A stretch of DNA of 5,326 bases from Thermoplasmata archaeon (GTDB lineage Archaea > Thermoplasmatota > E2 > UBA202 > DSCA01). The stretch is from assembly GCA_021159125.1 (NCBI GenBank), contig JAGGSL010000059.1, forward strand, positions 1 to 5,326, read 5' to 3'. A program made the position numbers and the translations under genes. The notes under the pieces were generated by a model that saw only the letters and a program-made list of their open reading frames with translations, was not told where the DNA came from and did no database searches. This document shows, piece by piece, positions 1 through 4,560 of the stretch (the first letter of the stretch is position 1; every line of letters begins with the position of its first letter).

Positions 1-27
1 ATGTAGATATTCATATACAGGCGAGAG

Positions 28-44
28 TTACAGATTACAGATTA
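28..44. repeat. Short tandem repeat TTACAGA, 2.4 copies
   Basis: TTACAGA occurs at 28-34 and 35-41, followed by TTA at 42-44, which is the complement of the stop codon of the minus-strand gene. It forms the left arm of the inverted repeat here and may have arisen by slippage; the window edge is too close to see whether it is part of a larger repeat. Confidence 0.6.
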
Positions 45-68
45 TACATTAAAGTACTTTCTGTAATC
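33..68. repeat. 9-bp inverted repeat across the 3' end of the GS paralogue
   Basis: GATTACAGA at 33-41 is the exact reverse complement of TCTGTAATC at 60-68, with an 18-nt loop (42-59) that contains the stop codon of the minus-strand gene and most of the palindrome AAAGTACTTT (51-60). The RNA could form a hairpin at the end of the message. No T-run follows on the minus strand, so it does not look like a classic intrinsic terminator. Confidence 0.5.
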
Positions 69-1454
69 CCACGTGGATATCTGGGAGAGGAAATCATTCC
101 ATTCCTCCTCCTTTATGTCGACAAATGCCTGAGAGGCGTGCTTGCCCAGCGCCCTCTGAACCACTTCATCGCTTTCAAATTCTTCTATGGCCTCGTGGAG
201 CGTTCTAGGAAGTCTCTTTATGTTGTGCTTCTTCAACTCCCTTTTGTTCATGGAATAGATATTTTTCTCTACAGGCTCCCCCGGGTCAATTTTCTTCTTT
301 ATGCCGTCCATGCCTGCATGGATAAGAACAGCAAATGTGAGATATGGGTTTGCAGACGGGTCGGGATGACGTGCTTCTATATCTATTGAGTTGTATTTTC
401 CTGCCCTGTTCGGAATTCTCACAAGCGCGCTTCTATTGTAAACCGCCCATGCAATATTTATCGGTGCCTCAAAGTTAGGAATAAGACGTTTGTATGAATT
501 TGTTGTGGGGTCTGTTATGGCCGTCATCCCTTTTGCATGTTCCAATATGCCCCCTATAAAATATCGTGCCGTCTGCGATAGCATGTATTTATCATTCTCA
601 TCGAAGAAAGCAGATTTTTTGCCTTTAAAGAGTTCCATATGGACATGCATCCCGTTTCCTGCATCTGTGGGAAGGGGCTTTGGCATAAATGTGATGAGCA
701 GATTTTCCATTGAGCCCATTATCTTTGCAAGGAACTTGAAAAATATGGAGGCATCTCCTGCCTTAACAGCATCTGGCAGTGCCTTTATTTCTATTTCCTG
801 CTGCCATGCGCCCCCTTCGTGATGGTGATATTTTACGTCAAATCCTGACGATATCAGGGCTTCCGAGAGCTTATTTCTGAATGACTCTGCAGAATCTGTC
901 GGAGGAGAGGCAAAATAACCTTCTTTTTCCTTTATGCCCAGAACGGGATGCTTACCCTTCGGTATTTGCTCCACTCCCTGCATAAGTGCTTCTAAATCGC
1001 TGGAACTACCTTCAGGCAGGTTGGATTTTTTGAATGCATAAAATTCCAGTTCGGGGGAAAGTTCTATGCTGCTGTAACCCATGCTTTCGGTGAGCTGCAT
1101 TGCCCTCCTCGCAATATGGCGTGGGTCTCCCGGAAAATATTCGTATGTATCCACATCCAGAACATCCATAACGACTCTTGCCACCCCTCCTTCATAAAAC
1201 CACGGGAGGGGCAAAATCGTTCCAGCATCAGGAAGAGCTATCATATCTGATTGCTCTACGGTCACAAACCCTTTAACCGACGAGCCGTCAAAACCTATCC
1301 CCTCTTTCCATATTGCATCTTCCAGATATGTTTTTGCAGGCATGGAAAAAACCCTGAGGTTTCCCATAACATCAACAAAATGACCCTGAACCCATTTGAT
1401 ATTCTCTTTGTTCAGGATTTTCTTTGCATTCTCAACACTCCTGGCATCGTACAT
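42..1454 (-). CDS. Divergent type I glutamine synthetase paralogue (GS family, 470 aa)
   Basis: This is a glutamine synthetase fold protein; the family joins ammonia (or another amine) to glutamate using ATP. From Met1 at 1454 it shows the Asp loop FDGSS (D56), a SPELEF metal/ATP motif (E135, E137), HHHEGG...QQEIEI (E213, E220), GNGMHVH (H270), NSYKRLIP (R323), FEAP (E329), NRSALVRIP (R341) and the IEARHPDP core (E360, R362). Length is normal for the family. It is clearly paralogous to the gene just upstream but departs from consensus at several places: Ser for Gly in GPE, GGAWQQ for the usual VAPGQH, Ala-Gly-Asn-Gly for NGSG, and Thr65 where alpha-type enzymes have the feedback Arg. It also has about 25 extra residues between the EF motif and the GYF motif. 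The frame extends to a TTG at 1475, but a TATA-like box at 1478-1483 sits 26-27 nt from the ATG at 1454, so the ATG is preferred. Substrate is uncertain: it may be glutamine synthetase or a gamma-glutamyl-amine ligase. Confidence 0.9.
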   Translation of the reverse strand: MYDARSVENAKKILNKENIKWVQGHFVDVMGNLRVFSMPAKTYLEDAIWKEGIGFDGSSVKGFVTVEQSDMIALPDAGTILPLPWFYEGGVARVVMDVLDVDTYEYFPGDPRHIARRAMQLTESMGYSSIELSPELEFYAFKKSNLPEGSSSDLEALMQGVEQIPKGKHPVLGIKEKEGYFASPPTDSAESFRNKLSEALISSGFDVKYHHHEGGAWQQEIEIKALPDAVKAGDASIFFKFLAKIMGSMENLLITFMPKPLPTDAGNGMHVHMELFKGKKSAFFDENDKYMLSQTARYFIGGILEHAKGMTAITDPTTNSYKRLIPNFEAPINIAWAVYNRSALVRIPNRAGKYNSIDIEARHPDPSANPYLTFAVLIHAGMDGIKKKIDPGEPVEKNIYSMNKRELKKHNIKRLPRTLHEAIEEFESDEVVQRALGKHASQAFVDIKEEEWNDFLSQISTWDYRKYFNV

Positions 1455-1477
1455 TGCCCTGTTATATGCCGCCAAAA

Positions 1478-1486
1478 TATAAATTT
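1478..1486 (-). promoter_or_regulatory. TATA-box promoter of the GS paralogue
   Basis: On the minus strand the bases read AAATTTATA, with ACAAA-like purine-rich sequence upstream that could serve as a BRE. The centre of TTTATA (1478-1483) is 26-27 nt from the ATG at 1454, the normal archaeal spacing to a start site. Transcription would begin at or next to that ATG and downstream of the alternative TTG at 1475. The box lies just past the stop of the upstream glnA and may share T-rich sequence with its terminator. Confidence 0.6.
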
Positions 1487-1488
1487 GT

Positions 1489-2865
1489 TTATAGCCTGGA
1501 AAGATTATGCTCTATCTCAAACGGACTTACTGTGGCATCATATTTATGTCCCATCTCTCGCCTGTAACCTGCTACCTCTGCCTCCTTGTTTGCAATGAAT
1601 TTTTTGAAAAGGTGGTCACCAAGAGTTTCTCTCACCACATCGCTTTTCTTCGTGATTTCTATCGCCTCGCTCAGGTTCTTCGGAAGCATTTTTATTTCTC
1701 CTCTCCCATCCACAGAATAGATATTTTTCTCGCAGGGCGGCGGCAGCTCATATTCCTTCTCTATGCCTTTCAACCCTGCTGCCAGCATGACTGAAAAGGC
1801 GAGATAGGGATTGCATCCAGGATCGGGACTTCTCAACTCTATTCTGGTTGCATTCTCCTTCCCCTGCTTGTATTCCGGGATGCGCACAAGTGCCGAGCGG
1901 TTTCTCTGTCCCCATACGATGTATACAGGCGCTTCATATCCCGGAACAAGGCGCTTGAAAGAATTCACCCACTGGTTTAGAACAGAGGTGATTTCCGGCA
2001 CATGCGTCATAAGACCTGCGATATAACTTCTTGCAATGTCAGAGATAAGATATTCCCCTTTTTCATCAAAGAATGCATTCTCACCGCCCTTCCACAAAGA
2101 CTGGTGGACATGCATCCCGCTACCATTTTCTCCTTCGAGAGGTTTGGGCATGAATGTTGCGTATAAACCAGCCATCCTGGCAAATTCCTTTACAACATAA
2201 CGGGAAAGCATGACCATATCAGCCATTTCAAGGGCGTCGGCATACTTCAAATCTATTTCGTGCTGTGAATGTGCGACCTCATGATGCCCGTACTCAGTGA
2301 CAATTCCCATCTTCAACAATCCGAGGGCTATATTTTTTCTCAAGTTTTCATAAGGGTCACCAATGCCTATGCTGAAATAATCTCCTTTATCCAATGGCAG
2401 TGGACTTTCGCTATTTTCAAAGAGAAAAAATTCCATCTCTGGCCCCACCATAAAAGAGTTGAAGCCCTGGCTTTCGGCCTTCTCCAATGTTCTTTTCAGA
2501 GTATATCTGGTATCGCCAGGGCTGTGGCTGCCGTCGGGATTCATAATATCGCAGAACATGCATCCCACACGGTAAGGATTTCCATTCCAGTCTTTATAAT
2601 CCCACGGAAGAACGCGGAACGTCTTTGCATCTGGAAAAGCTATCAAATCACTTTCTTCAATCCTCACAAGTCCTTCTATGGAAGAGCCATCAAATCCCTT
2701 CCCTTCTTTAAATGCACTCTCAAGCTCATATGAGGGAATGCCAAAACCTCGCAATTCCCCGAGTATGTCCGGAAAAAGGATGTTAATAAATTTCACGTCT
2801 TTCCCGTCATTTTCCAAAAATTCAAGCACATCCTCGCTATTCCTGAAGGTAACGTTGTTTATCAT
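1489..2865 (-). CDS. glnA: Glutamine synthetase, type I-alpha (GlnA)
   Basis: This enzyme makes glutamine from glutamate, ammonia and ATP in the cytoplasm, the entry step of nitrogen assimilation; family members are dodecamers. The 458 residues carry all signature motifs: FDGSS (D59-S62), GPEMEF (E143, E145), HHEVA..QHEI (E196, E203), NGSGMHVH (N247, H252), NSFKRLVPGYEAP (R305, E311), NRSALVRIP (R323) and RIELRSPDP (E343, R345). Arg68 in LVRIEESD matches the Arg that mediates glutamine feedback inhibition in Bacillus-type alpha enzymes. The adenylylation tyrosine motif of beta-type enzymes (NLYDLP) is absent; KNIYSV is there instead, so covalent control is unlikely. Slightly unusual are His-Ser in HHEVAHSQHEI, where Pro-Gly is common, and a C-terminal tail a few residues longer than in Bacillus. 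The ATG at 2865 lies about 24 nt from a TATA-like box, so the message is probably leaderless. The divergent paralogue follows 34 nt downstream with its own promoter. No PII protein or ammonium transporter gene is visible. Confidence 0.96.
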   Translation of the reverse strand: MINNVTFRNSEDVLEFLENDGKDVKFINILFPDILGELRGFGIPSYELESAFKEGKGFDGSSIEGLVRIEESDLIAFPDAKTFRVLPWDYKDWNGNPYRVGCMFCDIMNPDGSHSPGDTRYTLKRTLEKAESQGFNSFMVGPEMEFFLFENSESPLPLDKGDYFSIGIGDPYENLRKNIALGLLKMGIVTEYGHHEVAHSQHEIDLKYADALEMADMVMLSRYVVKEFARMAGLYATFMPKPLEGENGSGMHVHQSLWKGGENAFFDEKGEYLISDIARSYIAGLMTHVPEITSVLNQWVNSFKRLVPGYEAPVYIVWGQRNRSALVRIPEYKQGKENATRIELRSPDPGCNPYLAFSVMLAAGLKGIEKEYELPPPCEKNIYSVDGRGEIKMLPKNLSEAIEITKKSDVVRETLGDHLFKKFIANKEAEVAGYRREMGHKYDATVSPFEIEHNLSRL

Positions 2866-2871
2866 ATAGGG

Positions 2872-2884
2872 ATAATAAAAAAAA
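2872..2884 (-). terminator. T-tract terminator after the DUF4870 gene
   Basis: On the minus strand an uninterrupted run of eight T (2877-2884), extended by ATTAT, begins 20 nt after the DUF4870 stop codon. Archaeal transcription often ends at such tracts without a hairpin. It lies between the glnA TATA-like box and the predicted glnA start site, so terminator and promoter appear interleaved. Confidence 0.45.
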
Positions 2885-2893
2885 GGATAAAAG
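2885..2893 (-). promoter_or_regulatory. TATA-like box of glnA
   Basis: The minus strand reads CTTTTATCC here. The centre of TTTTAT is about 24-25 nt upstream of the ATG at 2865, placing the predicted start site at the start codon. It is a weaker match to the TATA consensus than the other boxes in the window, but its position fits the same leaderless pattern. Confidence 0.5.
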
Positions 2894-2904
2894 GTTGTCG
2901 TTGC

Positions 2905-3228
2905 CTATGCGTTCTTCTCTGCTATGTCGCCGACAATGGGAAGTTTAAATCTCTCTCCCTGATATGCCTTCACCATCAGGACAATCCAGAGTATGACCGT
3001 GAGGAGCCATATGAGTGCTGAAATAATCCACCCGAAGAACGGAATCCACGCAAATATCCAGCCCAATACCATCAGCGGCAGAAATGTAAACAAAGATTGC
3101 ATGGCATGGAAACGAACGAATTTATTGTCTTTCTCTATCAATATAAATATAAGACCTGTCAGCCATGTCAGTATATAGCACAGAAGGCCTTCCACATTCT
3201 CATCCAAATTAAGCGATGTTTTCTCCAT
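2905..3228 (-). CDS. DUF4870 family small membrane protein
   Basis: The 107-residue protein resembles the DUF4870 (Tic20-like) family; function is unknown. Three hydrophobic helices are visible: about residues 13-31, 43-61 and 64-86. Between the first two is the family hallmark EKDNKFVRFHAMQSL (about 32-46), and after the third comes AYQGERFKLPIVGDIAE (about 88-104). The N terminus (MEKTSLNLDENVEG) is polar, with no cleavable signal peptide, so it should sit in the cytoplasmic membrane. The length is typical, so it looks complete. The ATG at 3228 is about 24 nt from a TATA-like element shared with the divergent dehydrogenase gene, suggesting a leaderless transcript. It ends 39 nt before the glutamine synthetase start on the same strand, but a T-tract and a separate TATA box lie between, so co-transcription with glnA is not required. 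Confidence 0.85.
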   Translation of the reverse strand: MEKTSLNLDENVEGLLCYILTWLTGLIFILIEKDNKFVRFHAMQSLFTFLPLMVLGWIFAWIPFFGWIISALIWLLTVILWIVLMVKAYQGERFKLPIVGDIAEKNA

Positions 3229-3248
3229 GATGGCATATAAAAGAGCAC

Positions 3249-3256
3249 ATATATTA
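3249..3256. promoter_or_regulatory. Shared TATA element, DUF4870 gene / GyaR-type gene
   Basis: ATATATTA reads as TAATATAT on the other strand, so TATA-binding protein could sit in either orientation. Its centre is about 24-25 nt from the minus-strand ATG at 3228 and about 30 nt from the plus-strand ATG at 3283. This predicts a leaderless transcript leftward and one with a roughly 5-nt leader rightward. Another AT-rich string, CATATAAAAG (3234-3243), could be an alternative plus-strand box. Confidence 0.5.
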
Positions 3257-3282
3257 CCTTATCGAAAAATTAAGAAGAAAAA

Positions 3283-4275
3283 ATGCGTTACCGTCTCATG
3301 GCGAAGGTATACCTTACCAGGAGAATTCCCGAGGACGGCATAAAACTGCTTGAAGAAAGACATGAGATTGAAATATATGAAGGAGATGCTCCTCCGTCAA
3401 AGGAAGAAATCATTGAAAAGGTGAGAGACAAAGAAGGATTGCTATGCCTTCTTACAGACCCGATAGATAAAGACGTGTTTAATGCAGCCCCGAAGCTGAG
3501 GGCGATATCAACATACGCTGTGGGCTATGACAATATTGATATGGAGGAAGCAACGCGAAGGAAAATACCTGTTTCCAACACACCTGGCGTTCTGACAGAA
3601 ACGACAGCAGATTTAACATGGGCTCTGATTATGGCGATAGCAAGGAGAATCGTTGAAGGCGACAGAATGGTGAGGGAAGGAAAATTCAAGGGCTGGGGGC
3701 CAATGGTTCTTCTCGGAAACGACGTTTATGGAAAAACTCTTGGCATCATAGGCGCAGGGCGCATCGGACAGGCAGTCGCAAGAAGAGCAAAAGGATTCAA
3801 CATGCGAATAATTTACACCAGCAGGGAAAGGAAGTCTGATTTTGAGAGAGAATGCAATGCAAAATTTGTCGGTCTTGACGAGTTGCTGAAAGAATCAGAT
3901 TACATAACGCTTCATGTGCCGCTGACAGAAGAGACATACCACCTCATAGGGGAAAAAGAGCTTAAAATGATGAAAAATTCTGCATATCTAATAAACACTG
4001 CAAGAGGAAAATGCATTGATGAAAAGGCACTTGTGGAAGCATTGAAAAATAAAGATATAGCGGGTGCTGCCCTTGATGTATTCGAAAACGAGCCTTTGCT
4101 CACGCCGGGGCTTGCTGAACTTGACAATGTTGTTCTTGCGCCCCACGCTGGCTCTGCGTCAATAGAAACAAGAACAAAGATGGCGGTTATAGCAGCCAAA
4201 AATTTGATTGACTCACTTGATGGTAAAATGCCCCAATACTGTTTGAACCCGGAGGTGTTCGAGAAACAACGCTAA
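3283..4275 (+). CDS. gyaR: Glyoxylate/hydroxypyruvate reductase, D-2-hydroxyacid dehydrogenase family (GyaR-type)
   Basis: This soluble enzyme probably reduces glyoxylate to glycolate and hydroxypyruvate to D-glycerate with NAD(P)H, linking to serine/glycerate metabolism. The 330 residues show the split catalytic domain with AVGYDNID (79-86) and NTPGVLTETTADLTW (99-113), then a Rossmann domain with GAGRIG (157-162) and the catalytic triad Arg241 (NTARGK), Glu270 (FENEP) and His288 (APHAGS). Ser180-Arg181 at the end of the second Rossmann strand, in place of an acidic residue, suggests NADPH preference (inference). The WGPMVLLG loop (138-145) is like that of bacterial-type members and shorter than in Pyrococcus GyaR. 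The absence of a C-terminal ACT domain argues against SerA. A second ATG at 3298 (Met6, MAKVYLTRRIP) matches the usual family N terminus and is a credible alternative start; neither has a clear Shine-Dalgarno. Exact substrate is not provable here. The stop codon abuts that of the convergent regulator gene. Confidence 0.93.
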   Translation: MRYRLMAKVYLTRRIPEDGIKLLEERHEIEIYEGDAPPSKEEIIEKVRDKEGLLCLLTDPIDKDVFNAAPKLRAISTYAVGYDNIDMEEATRRKIPVSNTPGVLTETTADLTWALIMAIARRIVEGDRMVREGKFKGWGPMVLLGNDVYGKTLGIIGAGRIGQAVARRAKGFNMRIIYTSRERKSDFERECNAKFVGLDELLKESDYITLHVPLTEETYHLIGEKELKMMKNSAYLINTARGKCIDEKALVEALKNKDIAGAALDVFENEPLLTPGLAELDNVVLAPHAGSASIETRTKMAVIAAKNLIDSLDGKMPQYCLNPEVFEKQR

Positions 4276-4506
4276 CTATTTATTGGACTTTATAAGTTTC
4301 TTAATTTTCTTTACGACTTCTTCCAATTCTTTCAGATTTTCATCTTTGCTCTTTAGCTCCATTTTGAGTTCGTCAAGGCGGAGGCGTATCGCTTCCTTTG
4401 AAAACTCTGCAACGCTTGAATAGCCCACTCTCGGGTCTTCCACAACTGTCCTTCTTATTTCTTCGTGGAGAGTTTTCGGAACAGAAATCGTGCTGTATTT
4501 GAGCAT
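4276..4506 (-). CDS. Ribbon-helix-helix (CopG/MetJ-like) transcription regulator with coiled-coil tail
   Basis: This 76-residue protein fits a ribbon-helix-helix DNA-binding dimer. Residues 3-9 (KYSTISV) would form the DNA-contacting strand, about 11-22 (KTLHEEIRRTVV) helix 1, and about 29-46 helix 2 after a GYSS turn (28-31), with SVAEFSKEAIRLRL typical of the family. Residues 47-76 are a charged Lys/Glu-rich segment, probably a coiled coil that helps oligomerisation. No toxin gene is adjacent: the neighbours are a dehydrogenase and an eIF2B-family gene. It therefore looks like a stand-alone regulator rather than an antitoxin. Its start codon sits inside the dyad GCATATGC and next to a 12-bp palindrome, consistent with autoregulation (inference). 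The ATG at 4506 lies about 25 nt from a TATA box, indicating a leaderless message. Regulatory targets are unknown; the divergent eIF2B-family gene is an obvious possibility because its promoter is shared. Confidence 0.88.
   Translation of the reverse strand: MLKYSTISVPKTLHEEIRRTVVEDPRVGYSSVAEFSKEAIRLRLDELKMELKSKDENLKELEEVVKKIKKLIKSNK
4277..4313 (+). terminator. T-rich terminator region for the GyaR-type gene, inside the convergent regulator gene
   Basis: Immediately after the dehydrogenase stop the plus strand becomes T-rich (for example TTTCTTAATTTTCTTT at 4297-4312) and has no strong hairpin. These bases are the complement of the Lys codons encoding the regulator's C-terminal tail. In archaea such T-tracts can end transcription, so one sequence may serve as both coding end and terminator. 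This is inference from base composition. Confidence 0.35.
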
Positions 4507-4523
4507 ATGCTTTTATGCATAAA
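4503..4523. promoter_or_regulatory. Paired palindromes, candidate operator of the ribbon-helix-helix regulator
   Basis: Two perfect dyads lie next to each other: GCATATGC (4503-4510) and TTTATGCATAAA (4512-4523). Their centres are 11 bp apart, about one helical turn, and both are built from GCAT/ATGC half-sites. They lie between the regulator's TATA box and its start codon and include the start codon itself. Occupancy by ribbon-helix-helix dimers would block its own transcription. The link to this protein is inferred from position only. Confidence 0.45.
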
Positions 4524-4527
4524 TCCA

Positions 4528-4534
4528 TTATATA
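4528..4534. promoter_or_regulatory. Shared TATA element, ribbon-helix-helix gene / eIF2B-like gene
   Basis: The plus strand reads TTATATA and the minus strand TATATAA, preceded on the minus strand by GCAAAG, a plausible BRE. The centre is about 25 nt from the minus-strand ATG at 4506 and about 30 nt from the plus-strand ATG at 4561. The minus-strand direction fits a leaderless message best. For the plus strand, the AT-rich palindrome further upstream could act as a TATA box instead, which would leave the Shine-Dalgarno inside the leader. Confidence 0.55.
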
Positions 4535-4551
4535 CTTTGCCATTCAGGGAC

Positions 4552-4556
4552 AGGTG
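4552..4556 (+). promoter_or_regulatory. Shine-Dalgarno before the eIF2B-like gene
   Basis: AGGTG, complementary to the archaeal 16S rRNA tail, ends 4 nt before the ATG at 4561 and supports that start. It is the only clear ribosome binding site in the window; the other genes appear to rely on leaderless or nearly leaderless starts. Confidence 0.5.
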
Positions 4557-4560
4557 GAGA

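Noticed and set aside
16..1566. 12-bp inverted match, TACAGGCGAGAG at 16-27 and its complement at 1555-1566
   Set aside because: About one or two 12-mer matches are expected by chance in a window this size, and the second copy is ordinary coding sequence of glnA.
2269..2733. 154-residue open frame on the plus strand opposite glnA
   Set aside because: It lies wholly antisense to a strongly conserved glutamine synthetase gene and shows no recognisable motif or promoter; the same holds for the other long antisense frames over both synthetases.
3283..4275. D-3-phosphoglycerate dehydrogenase (SerA)
   Set aside because: The length, the lack of an ACT or other C-terminal regulatory domain, and the closer match to glyoxylate/glycerate dehydrogenase motifs favour GyaR.
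4276..4506. Possible antitoxin of a toxin-antitoxin pair
   Set aside because: The protein is a ribbon-helix-helix type, but neither neighbour resembles a toxin and no small partner frame overlaps or follows it on the same strand.
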